Below, piece by piece: positions 34,301 to 44,737 of a DNA stretch of 64,000 nt. The position numbers and the translations under genes were made by a program. This DNA is from Amyelois transitella (Eukaryota > Arthropoda > Insecta > Lepidoptera > Pyralidae). Position 1 is the first letter of the stretch; the number at the start of each line of letters is the position of its first letter. The stretch spans positions 10,540,001-10,604,000 of the forward strand of contig NC_083511.1 in NCBI RefSeq assembly GCF_032362555.1, in the 5' to 3' direction. The notes under the pieces were generated by a model. The model did not search any database. It worked only from the letters and a program-made list of their open reading frames with translations, and had not been told where the DNA came from.

Positions 34301-37300
34301 GTCTGCGATGGAAATCACGAATTTTATCATTTCTCAGTTTCGACTACCACATAAGCGAGGGCAACCCAGAAGAGATGCCGGGGCTCATATGCTACATGTA
34401 TATGGAGACCTTCGCTGATAGAAACTTCGAGAGGCGACAATTGGCTGAATTTGCTTTGACCATCCTGAGGTGCTACCGAAACAATCCTTACCACAACGCC
34501 GAACACGCTTTCTGCTTTACTCATACAATGTATCTTATTCTTGTCAACAATGATGGGTACTTCGATTTTGTTGAGGTATTTCATTCTTAATTCATATTTT
34601 TTATGATATTGAGTCTACAGCTTTACTTCCATTTTGGAGATGTCCGTCGATAGAACTTTTTTGAGGCGACAATTGGCCGAACTGACTTTGACCATCCTAA
34701 GGGTGGTACTGAAAAATCCAACGACCTAAGGTGACGAGGGCCTAAATTTGACCCTTAAGGCACGCCAGCATACATGCCTTAAGCCGTATTTCATTACGAA
34801 ACTAGTTGCATGACATTTGCTTTACAAAAAATATGCGCATAGCACCAAAATTACTCCATGTAATTTTTGGTAAGCAACTTCATCATCGCCCCATACCAAC
34901 TCCAGAAATGAATAAAGGAAGAGTGTATGTATGAATATTATTGAGTTGACTGGCCCCTATTTGCACTGTCTCATGCGCACAATACGGTACGGATGAAATA
35001 TGATCAGTATCAATAAATTAGTCAGTATTATGATGAGCCAGTTATGTCTTAGATTCACATTATAGGTACACTACTTGAAGATTCCTTTTCCAGACCGTAG
35101 CCCTAATGCTAGCGGGGCTCTGCCATGACCTCGACCACCCCGGGTTTAACAACAACTTTCTGACGCTGTGCAATCACCCGCTCGCTAAGATGTACAAGTC
35201 TTCTATGTTGGAACACCACCATTACTTCTTAGCTAAGAAGATTATTGAGGTAAGAACCTCATAGACATACCTCTTATTGTTTCTTTTAGCTCAAAATGAT
35301 GTATATCAGTATGCCAAATTAAGAAAAGAAACCCTATTCATCATCTAGAAGCTTATATAAAGGTACTTTGTTCCTACATATAGATATATGTATATGTATA
35401 AATAGCTGAACGTGGCCATTCAGTCTTTTCAAGACTGTTGGCTCTGTCTACCCCGCAAGGGAGATAGACGTGACCATATGTATGTATATAGATATATCTC
35501 CTTTTTTGTTTCGTTGTACGTATCTCCGTGATGCCTACCCGGGCACCCCCGGAAGATCAGCGTTGGCTGTGTAGCATATTGTTTACAGCCAGCATTATGC
35601 TGAGGGGGTACCCTTTCGGGAGCACCATATTTCATGTCTACTTTTGTACATGTTCTTGTTTATTTTTTTTTTCTGTTATGGTGTTTAACGAATAAGTTCT
35701 TTTTACTTTTACTTTACTTTACTTTTACCACTAGCGGGACTTTCATGGCACGCGGGTCATGACCTAGGACAAACGTTAGCCTTTAACCTCCTTTAGCTGG
35801 GCCCAAGTAGAAGGGGCAGGCGGAAAATCTCCGGCTAGACATCGATAGTATGCGAGCCAATTAAAATAAAGACGGACAATGAGGAGAAGGAAGGCGGATC
35901 CCAGGCCCCGAAGCATTACAGTTGAATGTGCAATAACAGAATAATATTTGTATTCTGTGGGTACATCTTATCACTGAATGGGGAGTACATAAATTACGAG
36001 ATATTTTTCAACTGTTCAGAAGTTCAAAGATGTGTTCAAAGATGAATAGGGGGTCAAAATTCAAATTTCAAATTCAAAATTTTTATTCATTACTATACGA
36101 TACTATATATCGCTTAATAATTGTCAAAACGTATGGTTTAACAACATTGGTTGACGTCAAATAAATTACTTAAAACTTATTTTACTGCCGCTTCCAAGGC
36201 GTCAGTGCAGAAGAAGCGGTAACAAACTGCACTGCAGCATTACTGATTGATTTGTCATCTAGGACAAGAACATCCTCGGCAAGCTATCACTTCTGGACCG
36301 GTCTCGTATCATGGAGGAGATCAAGTTCGACATCTTAAGTACAGATCTGGCCATGTACTTCACGGTGAGGGCTCAGCTCACGCCGCTGGTGGCCGACCAC
36401 TGCTTCGAGTGGACGGATAACTCTCACAGGAGGATGCTGAAGGTATACCGGGCGAAAAGGGGTTCCACAAAGGGTCAAAAGGGTTCAAGATTTCCAAGGG
36501 TCAGGTCAAAAGTACCCGAAACCGCCGGAGCTTGCAAGTATGCAGAGATCGTGGCAAGTGGAAAGAGGTAGTCTCTGCCTACCCCTTCGGGAAAGTGGCG
36601 TGATTTTATGTATGTATAGGGGTTCCACAATCTTAGGGCCACTGCAAAAGCGTTTTTTAAGGGTAGCTGAGGCATTCATGCTTGTCTTAGATCGAATGTT
36701 CTGTAGCGGGAGCGATGATTCGCTCTCTACTGCCAACAAAGGGAAGATCTTCCTCCAGGCTAGGTGTTTTGCATCGGGAACAGTGACTCCAACGATGTTG
36801 TGTCGAAGGTTTGTTGAAATATGCTCTACCAACCCGTGAAATCTTTGCTTGCGCGATTTAGACTCTTCGCTGTTATTGGCTGATAGAGTCGCGTGAGTGG
36901 TTATTGTGATTTGTGGCGTAGTGATGTCACCTCAGTTCTAAGATGCTGCGGTCTCTTAGTATTATCCGCCCAAATTGGCACACTGAAGAGAAGGTTCATA
37001 ATATGATATAATCTGATGTTCAACATTCTCTTCATTCATATTACGTTGACTGAATAAACGCGGTGGAAATGATTGGTGATGTAATAAAGAGTAGGTAGTA
37101 TAATCGGCGTAAATTTACTGATAGTGTAGGGAGCAATATAATAAAGGAACGACCTGGTGTTACTTGCTGCTTAGATTGCTTGGCAAAATCTAGAGAGTGA
37201 ATGAAAGTAGATTATTAACTACTAGAGGCCGCCCGCGACTTCGTCCGCATAGAAATCCTATCAATCCCGCGGGAACTCTGGGATAATAAGTAGCCTATAT

Positions 37301-40300
37301 GTTATTCTGGGTCTTCAGCTACCTACATACCAAATTTCATCGTAATCGGTTTAGTAGTTTTTGCGTGAAATAGTAACAAACATCCATACTGACATACACA
37401 AACAAACACAAACTTTCGCATTTATAATATTAGTAGGATGAGCTACTTTCATTCATTCTCTCGATTAAGACGAGATAAGTCGAATGTAAATATGGGAAGT
37501 TGGAAGAAGACCTAGACGAACTTACAGTAAAAGGTTCCAGAGTTATGAATGGTTCCAGGGTATACTGATGACGACCAGCGACCTGTCAGGATGCTGCAAG
37601 CCGTTTGGTATATCGAAAAAGATCGCTGAAGCCGTCTATGAGGAATTTTATAAACAGGTAAAGCGTTGTAAAGATTAAGACGACATACCTGAAAACTTTT
37701 ACGTGAAAACATGGTTGTCATCGATATAAGATAAATCAAAACCTTTTTTCACTCTCTCTCTACTGACGAATTCATAGTCAAGTGAGTAAAAAAAATTTAG
37801 TCAAAAAAAAAAATCTTCAAATTTAAATTTGATTTTAATTAGGATAAGTAACTATCTTGATAATTTACTAAATGTATTTGTATGGAATTTAATTTGAATG
37901 ATTACTAACCACATAGGTGCGGGCATTCGATGAGGAATGTATGTCGAAGGCAACTTAAAGGGAGGGAAGTTTCGGAAAAGGGAGGGGAGGATTCTCAGCA
38001 GTGAAACATGATAATAAAAAACAAGTTTACGTATAAATTCTTTATTTAGAAGATGGGCTGGCAACCTGTCACTGTTTGAATCTCAATTCTATCTTATCTT
38101 ATTCTATCTTTCACGCAAAAACTACTGAACCGATAACGATGAAATTTGGTATGTACCTAGGTAGCTGAAGACCCAGAATAACATAAAGGCTACTTTTTAT
38201 CCCAGAATTCCCGCGGGATTGATAGGGTTTCCATGCGGACGAATCGCAGGTGGCCATATAGCTGAACGTGGTCTTTCAGTTTTTGCAATCCTCTGTCTGG
38301 GGTAAAGACGTGATTATATGTATGTATGTTTTTTTTTTTATATGCTAAATTGTTTGTTTTTCAATAAATTATTTATTAAATGGGTATACTGGATATTACT
38401 GTTTGATAAGTGTAGCGTTGATGGGTCTCTGCTATTTGATACAGATACCCATCGTCGCTATTTATCTGGAGCTATGTTTTTAGTATCAGGTGCCATTGAT
38501 CTGCTTTAGATTTGGGTTTTGTGACTGTATGATTGAGTGTGATATTGGATATTGCGAGGCGAATTCGCATTTCGACAGGGCGTTAAAATTACAATTACAA
38601 GGCTCCTCCTTCTTGAGGCACATCTTTACATCAAGGGCGGCCAAGGTGTTGCTAATATCCATAGTCAGTGCTATCCTGTAGGGCTTTAATGGCATTGACT
38701 ATACGCTATGTAGGTATGTATTTTGTAGGGCGATCGCGAGCGTGAGATGGGCTACACTCCTCTCAGCATGATGGATCGCCGCCGAAGTATCAACCAGCCT
38801 GCGGAACAGATTCAGGTTGTCTTACTACTTACCCACTTATAAAATAACTTACACTAGTCAATTGCCGTGTGGTTCCCGGCACCAATAGAAAAATGAATAG
38901 GACATCTCTCTCCCATGGATGTCGTAAAAGGCGACTAAGGGGTAGTCTTATAAGCTTGGGATACTTCTTTTAAGCGATGGGCTAGCAACCCGTCACTATT
39001 TGAATCTCAATTATATCTTAAAGCCAAATAGCTGAACGCGGCCTATCAGTCATTGCGGGATTGTTGGCTCTGTCTACCCCGCAATGCATATAGATGTGAT
39101 TATATGTAAGTATGTATGTTTGTAGTCAATTGCTAACTCAAGGTCTAATAACGAGAGAAAATATCAAGTAGGTAAAGTTGTACTACTTACATACTTTTCA
39201 CTTCTATACGTCGCATCGGCTATATTCCTACCTACCGTCGAATCAAATTGAATGAAAACTCAATTAAATGACAACCTTATTACAAGTACATTAATCTTAA
39301 AATCCAAAAATAAAATGTCTCCTATCTCGCTCATTATAGCGGATAGTTCTTTGATGTTCTTCTTTCTCCAGATGTAATGTAGTTCCCGAAATGTATAAAT
39401 AGGATCACTCCATCTCTTTTCATGGATTTTGTAAAAGGCAACTAAGGTAATAGGCACATTAATTTAGTGCCGTTCTTATTATGACCCAATATGAACTAGG
39501 TTGCCTGAAAGAGTTGCAGAGTTCAGACGGAAGTCGCTTCATCTAAAAACCAGACTTTTCCGCCATCATGGTCAAAACGCGCACCCCGGGCTCCCTCCAG
39601 AGGTGCGAGGGTTTAAACGGGATAAACGCCGTGAGGAAAAAGATTCCCATATACACATACATACATACATATGATCACGTCTTTATCCGGGGTATTTATA
39701 CGGGGTAGACAGAGCCAACAGTCTTGAAAAGACTAATAGGCCACGTTCAGCTGTTTGGCTTAATGATAGAATTGAGATTCAAATAGTTGACGGGTTGCTA
39801 GCCCATCGCCTAAAAGAAGAATCCCAAGTTTATAAGCCTATCCCTTAGTCGCCTTTTACGACATCCATGAGAACGAGATGGAGTGGTCCTATTCTTTTCT
39901 TTTTTTATTGGTGCCGAGATCCACACGGCACATTCCCATACATATTTTACATTTCAGTTTTTGTCCGTGGTCGTACTGCCATGTTTGCTGCTTTTGCATA
40001 ACATCTTCCCGAACACTGCAGCGCTCATTGATAACTGCAGGTAAGAAGAGTTTAAAAGATAATTTACCCATAGAAATATTTTGATTAGAGAATAGATGAG
40101 GATTGTTGTAAGTAAATCCTAAGACATCATAGCTATTATTATTTCTCTAAATGCAAACGCTCGCTTATTTACTCACTAGCTGTGCCCGCGACTTCGTCCG
40201 CATGGAATAGTTATTTTGAATTCATTAAAGCCTACTTTACAGTAATTTGGATGAATAACGTTTCCCGTTTTTTTTTCACATTTTCCATTATTTCTTAGCT

Positions 40301-40937
40301 CCTAATAGTTGCAGCGTGATGTCATATAGCCTAAAGCCTTCTTCGATAAATGGTGTATTCAACACAAAAATAATTTTTAAATTCGAACCAGTTGTTCCTG
40401 AGATTAGCTCTAGGTACTATTTTCCTGCACTCAAGAATTATCCTTGTCTGACAGTCACTAGCTCATAATTCGATACAGTTACATTAAATGGTTTCTCTAA
40501 GGCAGAGTCCCAAACTTATTTTGTCTACTGCCCACTTTGAGAATAAATATTTTTTTAGCGCCCCCATTTTTTCACCTTTTTAAAAACCACTATAACTTCA
40601 AATTAGTTTAATTAATTATTGTGACCTGTATATGTATATAATGCCTCTACACAACGCCCCCATTTTCTTTCTGGGTCTCTTACCGCCCCCCTTGAGACCT
40701 GCAGCGCCCACAAGGGGGCGTTATCGCCCACTTTGGGAAAGACTGCTCTAAGGGATAAATAAACACGTGATGTGTGTATGTAATGTGCGTAATTATAATA
40801 TCAGGAAAACTCAAGAAGCGTGGCACATGGAGATAGAAATCCGTGGACAGAAACTGTGGAGACAGGACGAGTCGCTGCCGGCGGGCTCCAAGGTGCTCGC
40901 TAGCAAGACGGAATCGCGCATAGCTGTCAACGAATGA
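28346..40937 (+). CDS. PDE10A: PDE10A-type dual cAMP/cGMP 3',5'-cyclic phosphodiesterase, complete, 15 exons
   Basis: Hydrolyses cAMP and cGMP to 5'-nucleotides in the cytosol or at membranes. Exons: 28346-28676, 30110-30208, 31034-31236, 31682-31885, 32493-32641, 32940-33109, 33488-33621, 33937-34055, 34338-34575, 35094-35249, 36263-36442, 37559-37657, 38729-38815, 39958-40040, 40805-40937. All phases agree, giving 794 residues (human PDE10A is about 780). GAF-A covers roughly residues 90-260 and GAF-B 280-430, the latter with the N-K…F…D-E pattern in LTNKTDASPFNNEDEE. The catalytic domain has YHNAEHAF (general-acid H522, metal H526), CHDLDHPG (H560, D561), STDLAMYF, TTSDLSG (D669) and the purine-selecting Q721 with F724. 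Order and wording match PDE10A better than PDE2, 5 or 11. Oddities: proline replaces the usual arginine in CHDLDHRG, and the exon 4 acceptor has a poor pyrimidine tract, so that border is less sure. Confidence 0.93.
28927..29230 (-). mobile_element. Family-B related LINE 3' end, divergent subfamily
   Basis: ACATACATACCATCACGCCT followed by TTTCCACTTGCTACAATCC and TTCCTCCACACTC parallels family B, but the continuation (GACATTCGAAATTTGGTCC) differs. In PDE10A intron 1. Confidence 0.6.
29450..29640 (+). mobile_element. Family-D repeat with (CAAATT)n end
   Basis: TTCAAATTCAAATTCAAAAT, GGTTTAACAACTTGGTTGAC and CTTCCAAGGCGTCAGTGCAG are shared with a second copy at 36055-36240; a diverged relative lies at 57295-57425. 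Short retroposon of unknown class. Confidence 0.75.
29769..30035 (-). mobile_element. Family-A retroposon, full length
   Basis: Clean copy with (CATA)n tail at 29769, ending GGTTCCGGGAACCACACGGC. PDE10A intron 1, 75 bases before exon 2. Confidence 0.9.
30250..30508 (-). mobile_element. Family-A retroposon, full length
   Basis: Tail at 30250, head GGTGCCGGGAACCACACGGC followed by CACGGCACGGCAC, a small expansion of the head's CGGCA. Confidence 0.9.
31312..31455 (-). mobile_element. Fused fragments of family-A and family-B elements
   Basis: The family-A tail piece (ATCACGTCTATATCCCTTGC … GGCCAAGTTCAG) is joined to a family-B tail piece (TCGCGCCTCTTTCCTGGAGA). In PDE10A intron 3. Confidence 0.6.
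32092..32355 (+). mobile_element. Family-A retroposon, full length
   Basis: Head GCCGTGTGGTCCCCGGCACC, tail (TATG)3. PDE10A intron 4. Confidence 0.9.
34632..34721 (+). pseudogene. Decayed partial copy of PDE10A exon 9
   Basis: About 90 bases in the intron just after exon 9 repeat the exon's middle: both contain GAGGCGACAATTGGC and GACTTTGACCATCCT-like stretches in the same order (compare 34402-34490). The copy carries substitutions and an extra G that breaks the frame. It stops before the catalytic YHN motif and has no splice sites of its own. It looks like a short local tandem duplication that has decayed. Confidence 0.75.
36055..36240 (+). mobile_element. Family-D repeat, copy 2
   Basis: Near-identical to 29450-29640. 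It ends only 22 bases before PDE10A exon 11, so the acceptor's upstream region is largely repeat-derived. Confidence 0.75.
36466..36620 (+). mobile_element. Family-B LINE 3' end
   Basis: AAGGGTCAGGTCAAAAGTAC, AGTATGCAGAGATCGTGGCA and GTAGTCTCTGCCTACCCC … TATGTATG. It starts about 25 bases after PDE10A exon 11. Confidence 0.75.
37221..37437 (+). mobile_element. Family-C lepidopteran repeat
   Basis: GCCGCCCGCGACTTCGTCCG at the start and CATTTATAATATTAGTAGGA at the end. PDE10A intron 11, 120 bases before exon 12. Confidence 0.8.
38040..38328 (+). mobile_element. Family-A retroposon split by a nested family-C element
   Basis: The family-A middle (GGGCTGGCAACCTGTCACTG … CAATTCTATCT) stops near 38100, a reverse family-C copy follows (CGCAAAAACTACTGAACCGA … CGCAGGTGG), and family A resumes at about 38262 (TAGCTGAACGTGG … TATGTATG). 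Confidence 0.8.
38864..39120 (+). mobile_element. Family-A retroposon, full length
   Basis: Head TTGCCGTGTGGTTCCCGGCA, 50 bases after PDE10A exon 13. A further head-only scrap is at 39378-39450. Confidence 0.9.
39656..39931 (-). mobile_element. Family-A retroposon beside a splice acceptor
   Basis: Full-length minus copy with a small internal insertion (ATCCGGGGTATTTATACGGG). Its head ends 26 bases before PDE10A exon 14, leaving only CATTCCCATACATATTTTAC and ATTTCAG between. Confidence 0.9.
40178..40430 (+). mobile_element. Family-C repeat, older copy
   Basis: CTAGCTGTGCCCGCGACTTC at the start, CTTCTTCGATAAATGGTGTA and TTCCTGAGATTAGC further on; the AT-rich end is lost. PDE10A last intron. 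Confidence 0.7.
40495..40753. mobile_element. hAT-like non-autonomous DNA transposon with 8-bp target duplication
   Basis: A 243-base element (40503-40745) starts CAGAGTCCCAAACTT and ends TTTGGGAAAGACTG, imperfect terminal inverted repeats of the hAT style. It is flanked on both sides by CTCTAAGG (40495-40502 and 40746-40753), a perfect 8-bp target duplication. There is no transposase. It lies 51 bases before the last PDE10A exon. Confidence 0.85.
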
Positions 40938-41074
40938 CATGATAATAAACGTGATTACACTTCAGAATATTTTCTTTTTGTTGACTGTCTATAATACCAA
41001 TTTTATTTTCTATTCTGTAAGGATTGGAAATCTATAAATCTAACATTGTGGGAATATTAGAGAAGGTGTGTAGG

Positions 41075-41140
41075 TATCATAAAAAAGGCGGTAATCATAA
41101 AAAAGACGGTAATCATATAAAAGGCGGTTATCATAAAAGG
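41075..41140 (+). repeat. Short minisatellite, about 18-bp period, 3.5 units
   Basis: Units of the type ATCATAAAAAAGGCGGTA repeat with small changes (AAAGACGGTAATCAT, TAAAAGGCGGTTATCAT). Confidence 0.8.
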
Positions 41141-41230
41141 TTGCTTAAAAATTTATAATAATAAATGGTGGTAATATCCCATACTAGCTGACCCGGCAAA
41201 CGCTGTTTTGCCAATTATTTTTATATATTA

Positions 41231-41560
41231 TTACGGAACCCTATTTTTTTGCAAAATAAAATATAGTCTATGTTACTCGTGGATAATGTAGCTTTCGAAT
41301 GGTGAAAGAATTTTTAAAATCGGTCCAGTAGTTTTTGAGCCTATTCATTACAACCAAACAAACAAAGTTTTCCTCTTTATAATATTAGTGTAGATTACGG
41401 AACCCTATTTTTTTCCAAAATAATATATAGTCTATGTTACTCGTGGATAATGTAGCTTTCGAATGGTGAGAGAATTTTTAAAATCGGTCCTGTAGTTTTT
41501 GAGCCTATTCATTAGAACAAAACAAACGAAAGTTTTCCTCTTTATAATATTAGTGTAGAT
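41231..41560 (+). repeat. Tandem duplication (164-bp period) of a family-C repeat
   Basis: TTACGGAACCCTATTTTTTT at 41231 recurs at 41395. Both units run through GTCTATGTTACTCGTGGATA to CTCTTTATAATATTAGTGTA with few differences, so the duplication is recent. Confidence 0.85.
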
Positions 41561-44500
41561 GTAGATAACAATGTTGCTTTGCCGCGGAATTTCAACTTCT
41601 CTTCCTATTTGACCAGGTACTATAATACAAATGACCACCATTTTGTCTTAGAACATAAGAAAGATCATTGTATCCACCTACAGTACTTATATACCACATA
41701 CAAATAAAACAACTGTATTCACATGATAGCAAATTTATTTACCCTATTATGACCGACATAATACAATTTAATTTAGTGGTGTTAACAAATATCCAAGTTT
41801 TACACCTAATGAGAATGACAATAGATGGTACAGTTTCATGTGTAAAAAATCCCCCGAATGTATCAGTCGATTAGTTAGATACCTACATTGAATTTTAGAA
41901 AAATATGCTTAAAAATGGGGGGGGACTAAGGGATCGTCTTATAAACTTGAGATTCTTCTTTATGGCGATGGGCTAACAACCTGTCACTATTAGAATCTCA
42001 ATATTTTCTTTAAGTCAAATAGCTGACCGTGGTCTATCAGTCTTTTCAAGACCCTTGGCTCTGTCTACCCCGCAAGGGATATAGACGTGATTATATGTAT
42101 GTACGGGATTCAAAACAGCCAGCAAACAGTATGCCTTTGACCATGGATCCTGGATTGGGCAACCAAGATTTATACACAAAGCGACTCACATCTATCTGAC
42201 AGATAGATCGCCACAACCTTTGCAGGTAAACCTGACCCATATTGTACAATCTAACAACCGACTGATGCAAATAATTCTTACACAAGCGCCAGAAATAATT
42301 TCTTACAGTTCATGAACTTGGACGGGGTTTGATTAAAACATTAAAAATCAAAGTTTCCAACAAATCAGTTTTAAATCACAGATAAAATTGATTATATTTA
42401 TTACATACTTATTCTGTCTGGTCACTTTTTATAGGTATATACATATAATAAAACCCATTCGTGTTCCTACCCGCTAAGGAAGCGAGTGCATACTTAGGCT
42501 CAATTCACACTGAGTGGACACAATTTAGATAAAGCGAGTCAAAATTAAACTTTATGTTATTTCTCTTGACTTTAGTGCCAGTAGCTTAGGTTGTTCGGTC
42601 CCGGTTACTACATCCTCACCTTTCTAAAAAGCAGCCGGGGGTGCGCCTTTGATTGGAATAGTCAGGTTTTTTACATTACACGAAGCGATTCCTGTCCTCT
42701 GCACCCTTAAGGAAATCTAGCCTATTTGGACCATGGTTACACATGCAGTAACTTGAATGTGCAGATTTCACCACGATGATTTTACTCACCGTTACAGTAT
42801 TGGTTAGCACCTTACCACTAACATGTACCAAAAAATCTCATGACATATTTATTATTTTGATTAAAATAATAATATGTAATGAAATTTTTTTGGTAAACGT
42901 TAGAGTTAGGGTTTGAACAAGTCAAAGTTATTCCCATGGTGCAGCGAGAAATCACTGGCTCATCCAGCATCAGCGCGTTGCGTCTCAGTGTGAATTGACC
43001 TTTACTTCCGAGACTTCAACTTGTATTCCAGGCATTATACGAAGTGGTATTATACTTTACTGTAGCTCACTGTACATTTCCGATTGCCAATCATGTACCC
43101 AGTATAACATTGAATCTAACTATTAACTAATATATGTATACGCCATCTTTTTCTCAAACGATACACAGGTATTTTGTAATACCTGTAGAACATTCTAGAT
43201 TTCCAATAATACACAATAAATACAAACATTGATTTTCATGTATGATATCGTAAAGGTAATGATAAAAATAATGAGATTTTATGTTTGCCTTACTACATGG
43301 CAAAATAAATTACGTAATATAAGTTAACAATAAACCGAAATTATACATTTTGAAAATAATAATATTTATAACGTAATAATTCTACCTACTTGTGACGAAC
43401 CGACGACTTACATGAAGAAAAAAAAATACATATTAATTGTATTTTTATTATATTTCATGAAATGTGTACAGTTTTATATTTATATTTTTTTTTATGCATA
43501 GTCGGGTTGGACATACATTTAATGTATTATAATTCGTCGTCGGTCTCTCAGCAGAAAAATCAGTATGAAGCCAATACATACAAACAATATAACATATCCA
43601 ATACATAATAATATTGCTTAATTTTAAACAATAACGTTAACTTACTCTTACGAATTTTGTTCTAATTTTATGAATAAACTGATATTCAATACAGTTTCAG
43701 ACTATGTATATGATACGGTTCCATTTTTGAAATGATTTAGTGTGAAAAGTATTTAAAAAATATTTCATTATTTTTGGAATGCTGTGCCGCGTGTATATAA
43801 TCTGTGTTAACTGGGTTTAAACTCCGAAAACACGAAATTTCGAGTTTATTTACTTCGAAAACCGGTACAATGGGATATCAAGCTAAACTTAACGGTTTCT
43901 TCCTCTGTACATGTAATTTTCTATACAGCATTTTAAAATTTAATTAAAAAAAAAATCTTTATACAATCCAATGAATTAATATTTGTAAATGAAAAGAAGA
44001 ACGCGTTGTTATTACACATACAGGTTGATCCTAAGATTCTTATATATAGCTTGACATTAGTAAACACATTGAGTTGCATTCCAGAGTTAACCCAGGTATT
44101 TATTATTATTTAGAATAATGAGACTGCTAACTACTGCCATGTGAAATGTTTATTACAGTCAAAATCTGTAATCAAATCACAACTGCTGCTGTGAATTTTA
44201 AAACAATTCTCTTTTTTATTTACTATAATAATACATACAAAATTGAGATTATTTTGTCTTTGTATAGTTTCAAGTCAGAATTGTAATCTATAAGAAATTA
44301 ATACATTAAACTGGGCTTGAATTTTCGCGTAGATACTAAAATACACTGGTTAAGAAAAATCATCATAGAATATTATTTGATGGATAGATAGATACAACAC
44401 ATGCATAAAACTCTTTATTGCACCATAAGAGTAAAACATACAAAACAGCACAATTAGATTCAAATAGTGACAGATATTAGATGTAATTATGGTGGGCCAA

Positions 44501-44737
44501 TATTACTTCCTTGTGGCACACCCAGGTGTAAATTATTATCAACTTACTAGTGCAAGGTCAATAAAGAAGTTATTTATGTTAGTTTGTCATAATGAAATAA
44601 TTTGTTACAGAGTTTTACCTTTTACACTTAATCCCAGATGATCTTTTTTTTTATATTTTGCTCAAACAAAATCGCAGTCGCGTGAAACTTGCATGAAGAG
44701 AATTGTCTTAAAACTCTTTTAGTCCAGGTTACATCTA

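Larger units (their letters stand above)
40938..44737. other. Convergent region between PDE10A and SNX3
   Basis: Probable 3' UTRs at both ends. It contains the minisatellite (41075-41140), the family-C tandem pair (about 41183-41560), a 5'-truncated family-A copy (41925-42100) and family-E pieces (42110-42330, 42590-42790). From 42850 to 44700 it is AT-rich with no recognised element. Confidence 0.55.

Noticed and set aside
40680-40940. 86-codon minus-strand ORF
   Set aside because: Antisense to the last PDE10A exon and the hAT-like element.
41018-41145. Possible CRISPR-like array
   Set aside because: The units are contiguous 18-base repeats with no spacers, so this is a minisatellite in a eukaryotic genome.
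42850-44700. AT-rich stretch examined for a hidden small gene or RNA
   Set aside because: Only short AT-rich frames and no structured RNA signature seen by eye; probably SNX3 3' UTR and spacer.
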